The translations under genes and the position numbers were made by a program. A stretch of 64,000 nucleotides of DNA from Cristatella mucedo (Eukaryota; Bryozoa; Phylactolaemata; Cristatellidae). Every line of letters begins with the position of its first letter. Within the stretch, counting starts at the first letter, position 1. Below, piece after piece: positions 45,151-56,580 of the stretch. The notes beneath the pieces were generated by a model that was given only the letters and a program-made list of their open reading frames with translations, did not search any database and was not told the origin of the DNA. The DNA lies in assembly GCA_009760855.2 (NCBI GenBank), contig WPIO01000011.1, positions 1,370,001 through 1,434,000 on the forward strand. Reading direction: 5' to 3'.

Positions 45151-48100
45151 CTGAGACGTACGGAAAGCACAGCGTTAAAAGCGGGCATTAGCAGGTGGAC
45201 GGAAAAAAACGGTGCGGTGGTGGCTCGTGCAAGAAAGGTCATGCAATCGAGAAATGGCAAGGGCCACCTGCCTGCAGCAAGCCATTGATAAAAATCATGA
45301 TGCCTCCATCTGCCGTCGGCTGGTAGTCCTGTGTGCTAATAGCGTGTGCGACGACTTCAAACGGCAGGCTCTGGACAGACAACAAAAACGCGACAGATTT
45401 TTTGCATTTTGCATAAAGTGGTTTTCGAGACGATGAACAGGATGTTATATCTTGGCTGCCACTGCTGCTACAATCTGCCAGGACAAACTTGATTCAGATA
45501 GATGCTTTCAACTGACGAAAGCAGGTGGCCCCACATCTAAGCTGATGTCACTTAATCTATATGCAAAGCAAGATGACAAGCCCTAGACAGCTATGTAGCA
45601 TTTCAATGAACACTAGAAAGGCATAGCCGGGTTTCTTAACATTCCTAATATAACGGCCAAGTGAATGAACAGCAGGCACGCTCAAACTGCAGGCAAACAG
45701 TAATGAACAGGTGTCAATGTTCTGCGCACCAGAGCAATACGTACCATCAGCTTCAAGATGGCCGCTCGTTTTCCAACGTGTGTATCCCCTTCAAACGTCA
45801 GAAAGCAGTCCTCCTAGAACATAGAGAACGCACGGTGGTGCACAGCAATCGACAAGCAAGAGCACAGACACTGGACATTTCTGGCAATCGTAACGGCATG
45901 CAGAAATCGTGCTGACATCTACTCTTGTGAACAACGTCACTGTGATGCAAAAAAGGGTGTGGGTCAAAGCTCTCTCCAAAAAAAAAAGTGAGACCGACAC
46001 CCATTTTTTCCTGGCCACTGCTTGTGGCATTTTATTTACCAAGGGCTTTTACGAGCGAGTGTTCTTAAGTAAAAACAAAACGGCGGATTGAACAGCCTCC
46101 TTTATTTAGGTGCAGAAGATCGTCAATGGATATCGCCAATGCTTTCAGTTGGCAAAGAGCAGATCACTGCAGCCTGTGGACTCGCTTCACTGAGTCATAG
46201 CAGTTCAGTCACGGAAGACATTGCTGCACCATCTTGCAGCTTGACGAAAGGGCGGCATCTTGCCACGTGATGCAAGAGCACCATCTTGCGGCATGACAAA
46301 CTTTCTCGCTTTCATTAGCAGAGAGAGCTACACGATTGCCTGCCGCAGGACTCGAACCCACGACCTGAGCAGTGAAAAGCGAGCGGGGCGAGTCACGCCG
46401 ATTCCCAGTCGGAGGTAAGCAACACACACAGGAAGACTGCTGCCGGGAAAGCACTGACTGGCCGGTCGAGAGCAGCAGCACGGCCACGAGAGGCGTGGCA
46501 GCAGCTGAGAGCTACGGCAAAGCGAATCTGCCACAGCGTTTGCAACCGGCGTTTGCAACCGTACCAAAGCTCCGAGCTACACACTAGTTCTCGAGAGCTT
46601 TAGACGCGCCGGTGCGCGCTCGCTCGCGAGCCACGTCAGCAGCCGGCGGGCTGCATCAAAAGCTGCCTTGCTTGCGAGCGAGACTGCACGTGTCTCCTCT
46701 GCCTGAGCCAGCCAGCACGACACACAATTCCACCGATTTCTCACAGCAGAGCAGCCATCTGAGACATCAGCATAGACCTTGACCTCGAGCTAGCTGCAAT
46801 ACACCGACGCACAAGCCGTCACTCAAGAACTGGCGCTACAACCGCCGGGGGGGGGGGGGGGGGGGGAGGGGCCGTTTGCCAGAAGCCCCACTGGTCACAC
46901 TAAATGTATTGCTTCACGAGCACCCAGTACCCATTGACACTTCTTAAAATTTTTCAACGTATTTTGCATGCCACAAAATAGCTGAATTGGGGGCACGCAA
47001 AAAATACCTCAAAAACACTGCAAGCGTGGTTCGTGGATCAACGAACTATGCCTGGCAATGCCGCCAAAGTGGAGGTTACACGGCAGACTGCGATTGTGGA
47101 CACATTTAGCACCACCAGCTGCTGCACTACGGTTCAGTTTCTTCACCCCAGGAGGTACGAACTGACTTGGACTGGCACGGTTTAGTTGCCCTTTTTGTGC
47201 TAAAGGCACTCTCATCCGACAAGCTGCACTAATGATTGGCCAGTCATGCCAATTCGAAGTAGAAGCATGGCCTATTTTGTCAGCAAGTCAGCACGATTAT
47301 GTACTGCCCACGGAGTTATCTATGGTGATCCGTGATGTCACACCAGGTAAGGCAGTTGCTTTTCACGACTTCTTCGGTCCCGAGGTCGTGGGTTCGAATC
47401 CTGGCGGTGATAGCCGCAAAGGCTCTTCTGTCGCTATACAAAAGAGGCTGTTGAATCAGCTGGCATTTTTTACCTACTACCCAGAGCTCGAGAAGACATC
47501 GCCAGTAAGAGCGGTGGCGGTGTGTCCAGAGAGAAGTCAGCCGCAGTCAGGCTAGCTTAGCTTCTCTAGGCAAACTGCTGGAAGTCAGACTGCACCGTCC
47601 TTACGAGTACCCTCTCTGAGAGCCAGCGGCAGTAAAGGATTTCGTGGCACGCCGGTGCAGCATATCAGAGAACAGATTGCCTCAGGAATGCACAGGTTCA
47701 CCCGGGAAGGATTCACAAAAGAGAAATTGCTCGTGGCTCCCAGTTCAAACCCCGGGTTGCTATGAAATGGATGCAGCAAAATAGTCGCTCTCTTCCTGAC
47801 AGGCTGCACTGACAGGTGCACCGTTTCGACTGTTTGGCCGGGAGTTTCGAAGTGTCAACTTGAAAACGACAGGAGTAAGGCCGTTGTCTCCTTACCCACG
47901 TGCCGAGCTCGTATGCATAGCCAGACAGTCTGTCGGCAGTGGGGAGGCAGGCATTCGTTCAGCATAAAAACACAGCCACCACCATCGGACGCCTCCAGCT
48001 AGCTGATAAACAGCAGCCACAAAGGACTGCTCTCAACTACGGCAGCACGAGAACCTGCTCCCTTATCTCACCTAGGTCCCTCTAACTGGTCGGCTAAAAC

Positions 48101-50010
48101 GGTGCTTCGGCAAGTCTATCTTATCCATCGCTTGCTTGCACCACATACCATGCTTACAGATGATGTACGACTTCACCAGCATACACCAAACCTATACAAA
48201 CCTCTCATTGCAATGCTTATTACTGGTCTTCTGCTTGGCCCACAGGCGAATCTAAACGCCCTGGAACGTTGTTAGGTCAAATATGTCACGAACACTGATG
48301 CATTTTACAATTGTATCACACGTGACATTAAAGGATCGACTCTGTAGAATTATCCGAAGATACGTTTATATGGCTTTGTAATATGGCAAGAGCACCCACG
48401 AGCTACTTCTCGAGTTACAACCACCGTGATATGATCATTGGCAAACTCCACTTAAGCAAAAAGTAGTACACTCGTGTGCATACTGTAAAAATGCATTATC
48501 TATGGATGCAGGATGTCCTTAAACTCCTCGACACTCATTGATTTGAGATTTATCTCATTACAGCACAGGGCAGCCTATTTCCCAGTTTTCTTATTGCAAA
48601 GGCCAGTCAAGCAACACATCGACTTCGAGGTTTTGTCACTCACTTTTAGGTCCCTTTATTCTCTGGCTCCAGCCTACCTATCAGATCTACTCCCCACCAG
48701 ACTAAGCATCGTACTACCCACTTTTCGGAATCTAACTTATTATTATTGCTATTAAAGGTCACGACAGTGATTTTGGTTTTAGAATTTCACACTGATTCCA
48801 AGGTTTCAAGTAACGGTTTAGTGTCCAGTGCATATATGTCTTACCATTTTTTAAACCTTGTTCCGGTCATATGCCAGCTATCAAAACTTCAGATTTCCAT
48901 TTCTGACATGTTTATTCATTGAAGGCAGCACACACACAAAAGTACGGTCTTTAAGGGTGCTTTTTTTGGCACACGACACAATTCTCCCACTACATAAAAT
49001 GTGGCTGTTTGATCAGCAGACCTATACTTTTAATTGTACTATATCTTTTGAGTATACCAAAAAGGCTAGCAGAGTTGGTGTGGCACGACAAGTTGAAATC
49101 CTGAGAAGGCCTATCTCAAGCAAGCCATTGCACACGGATAGAACAGCATGACCAAGGAACACAATCCAACCGACCATACCGAAGCGACTACTAAATATTA
49201 ACCGATGTGGTCCAAAACAGATCAGAAATGAGTCAGCGGTCAGAAATACACCATTACAAGGCTCTGCAGAATGTGAGTGTGAGCTACGAAGGCGATATCC
49301 TCAAATCAACACGGTCAAACGAATCACCAGCAAGCACGAGTACCGCATGGCACCTATTCACAGCGTCTGAATAAGAATATTTACAATGATCAATCACGAC
49401 TTTTTACACACGGAAGCTTTATCGCACGCTTCGTCGGATCAGCTCTTTTTACGCACACACTACAAAGGCGATCACTGGAATCTAGCCTTGCTGCCCTGCC
49501 AACACCGTGACGGCAATCGCATTACCTAGCCCAGGTTCAAAATATATTAATCTCCAAGCGGTAAGCATTTTTCGCCCATATTCGGTCCTCGACTATCTTG
49601 AGAACGGCTGACGCACACTTAAAGCCAGGCCAGCGCAGGGCAGTCCAGGCAGCGCAGGCCACGGGCCATTGTCGATCGACGACGTACGTCGTTTTCCCTC
49701 GGAAAATGCTGAGCAGCTCGCTGCAGCCTCTGACCTCAAACTTAAAACACTGAGCACAAAATGGGCTAGAAATATTTCCTCAACATGGGTCAACGCGGCG
49801 CGCGCGGCTCGTAATTAACTGGCCGTCCTTAAACCTAATGGCGCCCGGAACGACGCGGTCGGCAACAGCGTAGGGTCAACTTACATGGTAGAATGCCTCG
49901 AGGCCAGCCCTGTTGGTGCAGAATTGAGGATAGTAGGCCGCCACAAATGCATCTCCGACTGCCTTTACGTTCTGACACAGCTGCTGCATGTGAGCTAGTT
50001 TAGCATCCAT
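45034..50010 (-). CDS. NUTF2: Nuclear transport factor 2, four coding exons
   Basis: NTF2 is a small homodimer that carries RanGDP into the nucleus by binding FxFG nucleoporins. Coding exons (minus strand): 49885-50010, 45745-45813, 45272-45370, 45034-45150. All junctions are phase 0 and give 136 residues (human 127). Exon 1 gives MDAKLAHMQQLCQN and VGDAFVAAYYPQF; exon 2 LTFEGDTHVGKRAAILKLM; exon 3 SLPFEVVAHAISTQDYQPTA; exon 4 FSQTFYIKDISG and IMNDLFRLSMHNF, close to human NTF2 'TNDMFRLALHNFG'. The Glu of LTFEG (50) aligns with human Glu42 used in Ran binding; the human Asp92/Asp94 loop is changed (EHGSDRK). The closest alternative, NXT/p15, lacks this C-terminus. The last intron appears to use a GC donor. 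Intron 1 (4.07 kb) holds SINE and LINE pieces. Confidence 0.93.
45272..45370 (-). CDS. NUTF2: NUTF2 exon 3
   Basis: Acceptor TTGTTGTCTGTCCAG|AGC. 33 codons, SLPFEVVAHAISTQDYQPTA to FINGLLQ, match human [20 protein letters not shown]. The only in-phase donor is CTGCAG|GCAGGT. Confidence 0.92.
45745..45813 (-). CDS. NUTF2: NUTF2 exon 2
   Basis: Acceptor CTATGTTCTAG|GAG; donor CTGATG|GTACGT. The 23 codons EDCFLTFEGDTHVGKRAAIL then KLM match human [20 protein letters not shown]. Confidence 0.92.
46085..46412 (-). mobile_element. SINE1 copy, expanded, in NUTF2 intron 1
   Basis: Reversed tail 'GAACAGCCTCCTTTATTTAG' at the left and head 'GGACTCGAACCCACGACC' at 46348. The middle is about 170 bp longer than normal and contains repeated 'CACCATCTTGC' segments. 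Confidence 0.65.
46847..46867. repeat. G homopolymer, ~20 nt
   Basis: Run of G in NUTF2 intron 1, a C-run in the transcript. It could form a quadruplex on the plus strand. Confidence 0.95.
47335..47475 (+). mobile_element. SINE1 in NUTF2 intron 1
   Basis: Head 'ACCAGGTAAGGCAGTTGCTT', B-box 'GTCGTGGGTTCGAATCCTGG', shortened body, full tail 'AAAGGCTCTTCTGTCGCTAT' and TTGAATCAGCT. One of the best preserved SINE1 heads. Confidence 0.92.
48583..48760 (+). mobile_element. LINE coding fragment in NUTF2 intron 1
   Basis: Encodes RPVKQHIDFEVLSLTFRSLY and SLAPAYLSDLLP, then breaks into TTATTATTATT. No 3' UTR. Confidence 0.85.
48950..49032 (+). mobile_element. SINE1 tail fragment
   Basis: 'CCACTACATAAAATGTGGCT' and 'GTTTGATCAGCAGACC' correspond to the SINE1 tail only. 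Confidence 0.5.
49885..50010 (-). CDS. NUTF2: NUTF2 exon 1
   Basis: ATG at 50008-50010 in the context GGCCATGG, a good initiation context. Encodes 42 residues ending RAGLEAFYH. Donor ACCAT|GTAAGT. Confidence 0.92.
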
Positions 50011-50059
50011 GGCCGGAGTTCGAAATTTCGTTCCACTACCGCAACCTTAACCTTCCGGC

Positions 50060-50610
50060 GAAGTGCGCTCTCTAGCGGTTGCGAGTAGTGCTTGTTACCC
50101 CCACGTGCGCGGTTTCGGAATTCAGCTGCGGACTCAAATCACGGTTTTATGCGGTTTGAGGATAAATACATAGCTTTTATTCACCGGATTCTTGGGTTTA
50201 CAAGCGAATTTCGACGATTAAATGAAAGGTGGAAGTGCACTATGACACCACGTCCTTATGGAATGGCGCTCGCTGTAGTAGTATCCGCCTGCCGCGTTCG
50301 GTAATAAATACACTGTGGCTGCGGTTCCCTGCGCGGTGTCGCTACGGTACCTCCCGTTCTCGCTGGGTCGGGGCGCCGATTTTAAAAATCGCTCGATGCC
50401 CACGGCGCTGCTGACAGATATCTACCTGCAGCGCCGTAGAAGTTCTGGACATGCGCGAGCTGTCAGCGGTTCCCTACGCTTCCTTGGCTGTACCTACTAT
50501 ACTCGCTTTGAACTACTGAACGTTTCGGCTGCAAACATTTCGATAACGGACATTTTGGTCGCAGTTATTAAATTCCTACTGGTACTGGCCACCCGTGCCC
50601 TGTAATTTGA
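50060..50610 (+). other. Unrecognised open frames divergent from NUTF2
   Basis: Two plus-strand frames (50092-50304 and 50315-50605) lie just upstream of the NUTF2 start. They give RFEDKYIAFIHRILGFTSEF and LLNVSAANISITDILVAVIK-type sequences. No known domain. They could belong to a divergent gene sharing the promoter, or be chance. Confidence 0.25.
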
Positions 50611-50931
50611 CGAATGGCTAAACGCTAGGCGAGCGAAATTAAACGAGTGGCTGTTGGGTAGTCTGCAGACGCACGGACTACTACGCGCGATTCCAGGGTC
50701 GCATGTGCGCTCTACTCCGCCGCAATAAAAAAAGAACATTCCGGTAAACTGGAGTCTTGGTAAACCGTCCGACTTTTGAAAGACGTATTTAGAAGACTGT
50801 CGGCGCAGTACGTCCATCCTATTACGTCGCCCCACGCCCGCTCGCATGCTCTTCGCACGCGATATGGCGTTAACGGGCTGCCAAAACATATCTGTGCCAC
50901 TGACGACAGTAGGTGAGCCGAATTGACGTTT

Positions 50932-52085
50932 AGTTGCTAAGCACAATCTAGGCTTCACTTCTATGCAGACGACACTCAGTCGCACCTTTGCTTTGATTCC
51001 TCCCAGCAGCCCGCCCTCCAGCACGTCGGCTTCCCCGCATGCCAGCCATTGCTGCGTGTATTGATAACATCCGTACATAAATGGCAGCAAGCTTTCTTAA
51101 AATGAATGATGATAAAGCCAACTTGCTAGTTATGGGCAAACCAAGTGTGATTCGGAAATTGGAAAGACAAACGCTCAAAATCGGCTCTGCCGGCAAAGCT
51201 CCTGTTGAATCTGCACGAAATCTCGGCGTCATGTTCCAAAGAGATCTCTCATTGGACGACCACATCAGCTCCACAGACAAGTCTGTCTAGTTTTAGCTAT
51301 ATGAACATTTCTAAAGTTCGGGCTTTTTCAGACAGGGATACCAGATCTAAATTGGTCCATGCATTTGTGACATCCCGTCGTGACTTCTGTAACTCACTGC
51401 TTGCTGGTCTACCGGCTTGTGCACGCAGGACCTTTTACCGGCACTCGAGGGGGGCTTACAGCTTGGGCAAAACTCTGCAGCTAGTCCCTTCTGCCGTGAG
51501 CGTCGCAGTTGCCACATCACACCACTTATCGCCGACGTACACTGCCTCCCAGTCAAGCAGCTCATCGATTTCAAGGTTTTGTCACTCGCTTCTATGTCCC
51601 TTCGTTCTCTGGCTCCAGCCTAATTATCAGATCTACTCTCCACCAGGCTAAGCATCATAACACCCGCTTTTCGGAATCTGTTTACACATACCTTGTACAA
51701 GTATCAAATCATTTGGAGACAGAGCCTTTAGTTCGTACGCTCTCAAAGCTTGTAACTCACTTCCTACTTGCCTCTCGACATCTCCTGACTTGACCACATT
51801 TAAAGGGAAACTAAAAACGCGCCAATTTATCACAAAATTTAGTGGGTCCCTGTGATTCGTCCTTTGTGTGCTTATGCGTGCTGACATTGTGCATGCTGCT
51901 ACTAAGCACACTTGCATGCTGACCCTATGCATGCCACCCCTAACCATGTTATTCTTGTTGTTTATTGAACATGCTACCACTAATCATTCGATCGTACTTC
52001 CTTTGCGGCAAATATAAAGTTAATAGAAAAAGATTGAGTTCTCTGAGAGTCCTATATCAAATGCATTATTATTAGTAGTAGTAGT
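50932..52085 (+). mobile_element. LINE fragment with catalytic-box remnant
   Basis: Starts at 'GCTAAGCACAATCTAGGCTT' and 'TATGCAGACGACACTCAG', the YADDTQ codons. It runs through broken frames (MAASFLKMNDDKANLLVMGK at 51081) to the 3' UTR, stem-loop 'GATTGAGTTCTCTGAGAGTC' and a TAG/ATT tail. Several frameshifts. Confidence 0.92.
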
Positions 52086-52751
52086 TGTTGTAGTAGTAAG
52101 TCCGAGCTAAAAAGGGCTCGCTGTGTTGCTCGCGGTCAAACGGCGTCCCACGCCTGACGACGAAAAGGAAGCGAGCGGCTTGGGGTGGGCTTTTGCCCTG
52201 AGGAGGGTCGACCCGAAAGTGGCTTTTCAACGAGAATGAGCCGTTCTGTAGCACGCCAGCCTTTTCGGACGGCTCTCAGGAGGGACTAGAGGGCGCTTTT
52301 AGAGGCATACTTCGGGCGTACTTACTTTTTGGCTGTCCATAACGAGACCCACTGGGCCTTCACTGCTAAGCTTCAGATTCTCCATACCTCGATACCGATT
52401 TCCCTTTTAGGGTAAATTTCAAAAAAATGTCGAAAAAATTAGCCCAGCAATCACTAATAAAAAATTTACCAATATCTGCAGCATAAACGACTAGTGTCCC
52501 AACTTATTAAGCTTTGGTACATTGAGGTACATGTTTGCAGCTCGTTGAGGGAAACAGCTTCATTTACAGCGTAGCTATGTGTCTTGAAAATTCCGCAGCT
52601 CGGCCGCTGCTTGACCGATCAACGTGAAATTTCGAATCTTAGTTCAGCTCACCTCGTACGTCATGGTAGTATTTCGTTTCTGATTGTGGTTGGATAACGT
52701 TCGCTATATATGCCCTCAGACGTCCACAGGCTATATATTCTGCAATTCATT
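52086..52751. other. Intergenic, nothing recognised
   Basis: AT-rich in part. No repeat member or exon recognised. Confidence 0.45.
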
Positions 52752-53125
52752 CAATCGGCTGAAAGTAGGCAGACTTGAGTGTGGAGCTGATGCGGCTATC
52801 TAGTGAAAGGAAACTTTAAAGCACGTCACTAAGGACACTCATATTTCTAGCAGAAGCTACGGAAGATACACTGAGCGATCCCATTCTGACTTTGGCTTCC
52901 AATTTTGGAGTGACACAATTTTGTCTGTAACTATTTATTTATATCATACAATTTGAGAAAGTTGTCTGTCATTCAAGTGGTGCGAATGTCATCACAGAAA
53001 TGCCAACTGATAGGGCTTTAGGTGGATGGTGCATGGGCGCAGGTTTAGAGTGTAGGTACACGTGCTGCATATCGCTATCGTTGAAGGGAAAGCCTAGATT
53101 GCATTTTGCTATCTGTCAGCGAAGA
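52752..53125 (-). mobile_element. LINE internal fragment
   Basis: The minus strand matches the LINE from the 'AYFQL' segment back past the 'LGVLFQS' region to 'CCTAGATTGCATTTTGCTAT', just upstream of the YADD box. Highly diverged. Confidence 0.72.
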
Positions 53126-54247
53126 CAAAAAATATTATGGATTCTGAAAATAACTGGATCGAAAACAAATCCTGTGTGCTATCCGCACTTTTAAAAGGTT
53201 CGCAGATGAACGTTGTCAGATTAGATCTCCATCTACGCTCTGATATCCATCACTAAAATAAGAACTACGGAATTGTGCAATGCCAAAAATATCCAGGCGA
53301 GGTAATTAGCGCTTGAGATGGGCCGGGCGATCGATGCTATCAAAAACAGTCATTCAAGAGATCAAGCAGCACTAGCTGAGAAACTCAACCCGAGTCAACA
53401 TTACGAGAGTCATTATTATTCGCAGTTGTGCTGATTCTTTGACGAGACCTGTTATGAGGCCTAACTGACATCTGCTAAATTTGATGCCTTAACATAAGAG
53501 TTTACGTTGTCTGCTACTACTCTAACGAGCGAACGTCTTCGACAGCTATACCTAGAAGCCGATTGGGTAGAAGTTTTCAAGTTCTCGTAACCTATTGATA
53601 ACTTTTTAACAAACAGCCTGACTAAAAAACCAGTTTGTGCAGGCCACAGTGCCCTGAGGTCGAGGACTTCGGGCTCTCTAAATTGCCGTTCAATTTTGAT
53701 TCCAGTCGAGCCTTAAGATGCTTCAAGGCTTCTCGCTGACACAGCTTCCGGCTATCCCAATCATGCTCTCATCAAATGGGGTCAAATCCGCCTTTTCGTT
53801 TTAGGTGCACTAAAGAGGCCCTCGGACTCTGCGCCTTTGGTAGGTCAATTTGAGAATCAGCGTCTAGGATGTGGCTACCTATTTTTAGAAAGGCTACCAT
53901 ATTTATTATGGGAGAAGGGCGGAAGATGCCAGCCTGAAGGCTAGTCTTGGTTAAAGGCTTTCTAGAACCAAATGTTGACAGCATTGCAAGGTCTTTACTT
54001 TTAAAATCAGCCCCCTCGGCGCTAGGCATACTGTCACTAAAGTTTAGTAACCATAACAAGTCATAACATAACATTACAAGTCAACATAACATAGCATAAC
54101 AAGTCAAATCTTTACATTCACCCGTATAATTCCTCTTCGCCGTAGCCGGACACTGCAGTGGGACCGAAGGAGGAATAGACTGAGGTCTTGGTTGATGCTT
54201 ACAACCACAGCGACCTGCGGACAATTGATCGTTTTCATTAGAATTTC
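53126..54247. other. Intergenic, nothing recognised
   Basis: A minus-strand frame (53772-54074) has no known domain. At 54055-54105 there is a short repeat of 'AACATAACA' and 'ACAAGTCA'. Confidence 0.4.
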
Positions 54248-54442
54248 TTACTTTTGGAATGTCTTGAGTATCTCTCTGCTGAGAATAACCCTTATTGCCT
54301 TGTCCATTTTACGATAAACAAAATCGTAGCAGGCTATGCAATAGTTAGCTCCCGCAGGGCGATCGAACATCGGGCGTCCGCATCGTTTGGATCCTCGTCC
54401 CGAGCTCGAGTGCTCCTCACGGTCCTTAGGCGGTGTCATCAA
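54248..54442 (-). CDS. Candidate 64-aa Cys-motif ORF
   Basis: A short complete frame with ATG at 54442. Its core KRCGRPMFDRPAGANYCIAC has Cys spacing like half of a zinc ribbon (C...YCxxC), followed by a basic and hydrophobic helix (KMDKAIRVILSREILKTF). Only three Cys are close together, so zinc binding is uncertain. A loose resemblance to the ZNRD2-type ribbon is not enough to name it. It may be one exon of a larger gene or chance. Confidence 0.25.
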   Translation of the reverse strand: MMTPPKDREEHSSSGRGSKRCGRPMFDRPAGANYCIACYDFVYRKMDKAIRVILSREILKTFQK

Positions 54443-54999
54443 CTAGCCTTACCATCACGTGCGATCCTTGCGTAGTGAGGCCCAGCGGCCATCAGTGGAG
54501 CCAGCACTGCTCTCTCTCTCTCGTCTGCCAACTGGGCCGGAGATACCGAACAGTAAACTACGTGTGCACCGCAGCCGAAAAAAAAATTGCCAAGAATAAA
54601 AGGATTGTGGCACCCAACCACTAAGTATTTTTAATTAAATTTGGCCCATTCCAAATGGAGCATGTTTACTCTCCCTCTTTTGAACTGTACGGACAAGAAA
54701 ACGAGGATTGTGACGTCACACTTCCGTTATCCTGGTTCTACTCACACGAGGTCTAGACCTATCCCCATCCACAGAAAACTGTCTGGCCCCAATCTCAGTA
54801 CATTTTCTGGCTATATGCCTAAACTAATGGTAGAAGCCAAAGTATTCTTGCCATGGCCTAGCTCCTTCCTAGCTAGTTTGGAGTTCCCCGGAAATGCGAG
54901 TGCGCCTGAAAATCAGGCAATCGATCGTCCGGTGTCTCGAGTGCCAAGAACGTTCAACACTCTTCAGCACAATTGCCACCGGGTCTTAGCTTACACAGT
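54443..54999. other. Intergenic, nothing recognised
   Basis: An open frame on the plus strand from about 54641 runs into the following SINE1. It has no domain. Confidence 0.4.
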
Positions 55000-55118
55000 T
55001 CAAAATCCAGTTGGTGGGTTTGAGCCATCAAGCAGGAAGTTCTGTATTAGTAACCGCTGCAATTGGTAAGAAAGCCGCAACATTAAAGAGGCTTTTGAAT
55101 CAGCTGATCTTTTTTACA
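55000..55118 (+). mobile_element. SINE1 copy, diverged
   Basis: B-box-like 'GGTGGGTTTGAGCCATCAAG', 'AACCGCTGCAATTGGTAAG' body, tail 'AAGAGGCTTTTGAATCAGCT' and a T-run. Confidence 0.8.
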
Positions 55119-55417
55119 ATAATTAGCTGCACCTGATTGCTTACAGACATTTAGTAGCAGATGTTTTCACACTCTGGACCCGATTTGTGCGTGTTCGTGT
55201 TCCTTTCCGATTCTGTATTTCAAAATCTGTGGGTCTGTCCAGCCGTTATCGATTTCCGGCACTTGCTACTCGGTCGCCTGCCTCAGCTACTCGTGACTTC
55301 TTGACATATTGGTCTCCCACTTCAGCATCGATCCACTTTCCCTCTCTTATAGTGAGAGATATACGCTGTTGGTTACGGATTGCTCACTGCAGCCGCTTAA
55401 CATTGAGGACACTATAT

Positions 55418-55527
55418 TTAAACCTTCTCAGCAAAGCAAGCAGCATGCAGTCACTAGCCGGCGTGCCAGGCCTGGCGTTCGCTGGAGCTGTTCACTGCAT
55501 GCTGCTAGCTTCGCTGAGAAGGTTTAA
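55418..55527. repeat. 34-bp inverted repeat with 42-bp loop
   Basis: Arms 55418-55451 and 55494-55527 are complementary at 32 of 34 positions (TTAAACCTTCTCAGC... and ...GCTGAGAAGGTTTAA). The loop is GC-rich and holds CCAGGCCTGG. Confidence 0.93.
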
Positions 55528-55895
55528 TAATTAATCAGGAGCTCCGTGAAACATTCCCCCATTGGTCAGTCTGAAGAATAAAGCCCACTTGCAGTTTGAG
55601 CGGTGCCTTCACCACTAGTGTTTCAGATTTTGTAATATTATATTAAATGTATTAGTTCCTTGACGCTATGTAGGTACAACGAAGGTTTTTGAAGCTTGCT
55701 CTTGAGACACTTTCAAGTGCCAACAAGAAGCAAGTTATATGTATTATGCACCTGTACAGTATAAACACTACATTAGCATTTATAGAGGTCTACGAGTAAG
55801 GCTCAGTGAAGCCTTTTCAACCATAGGGAATTCACTAATTTTCAAAAATAAGCCAAGAATTCTGTCACCCGCCTGAGGGCGATGGAAGATCAGAA

Positions 55896-56053
55896 GCTGC
55901 GGCTGTTCACTTCGAAAAAATATTGACATTGGTCATACACGTACCTCATAAAGCTCCAAGCACGTACTTCGATCAGCTGCCGCTGTTCACAACGAAAAAT
56001 TATGTACATTGGTCTTACACGTACCTCATAAAGCTACAAGCACGTACTTCGAT
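55896..56053. repeat. Two-copy 80-bp direct repeat
   Basis: The segment from 'GCTGCGGCTGTTCAC' to 'AAGCACGTACTTCGAT' repeats after 80 bp with few differences (ACGTACCTCATAAAGCT is identical in both). Confidence 0.93.
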
Positions 56054-56487
56054 GTACCAGGGTTCAATAAGTTGGTGCCAAAGTCATACAATGCAGAAAT
56101 CGGTAATTTTCTAATCGATAATTCTCACTTTCCGGGTTAGACGCAGCTTTGCTTTATCTTTTTAATGTTTTATTTTATATGAATACCGTAAAAACCTCTG
56201 ATTCTATTGTGCATGTTGGTGTTTTGAAAGGTACCCTACGCAAATATTCGATTGTTGAACCACTCCTGTCAGTATTGTCTTGACATTTACCCTTAATCAT
56301 TACTGCAAGGGCAGCCTCCTATTCTTGATGACAGGACCGTTGGATGGGAAATGACGTCAGTTTGTGCCATCAGAGTGTACAGCTGGGATGTTTCTGTTTA
56401 CAAGTGTCGAGGGCCGACGATATTTTCGAACGGCAGGATAGGAAGGCAGGATTAAATATGGTAAATTAATTCATCAACGCATCGTAT
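56054..56487. other. Intergenic, nothing recognised
   Basis: AT-rich, no repeat member or exon recognised. Confidence 0.45.
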
Positions 56488-56580
56488 TAATGCATGCTTC
56501 CTTTACAATATCTGGAAAGTGCCCAGAGAGAGATTAAGTTCTCTGGTGGCGCTATACAAATATATTATTATTATATTAAT
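56488..56580 (+). mobile_element. LINE 3' end fragment
   Basis: 'GCATGCTTCCTTTACAATAT', stem-loop 'AAGTGCCCAGAGAGAGATTA' to 'GGTGGCGCTATACAAATAT', then an ATT tail. Only the last ~90 bp. Confidence 0.88.

Noticed and set aside
45262-45271. GT donor for NTF2 exon 3 (CAGGCAG|GTGG)
   Set aside because: It gives a phase-1 junction, but exon 4 is needed in phase 0. It would destroy the conserved C-terminus.
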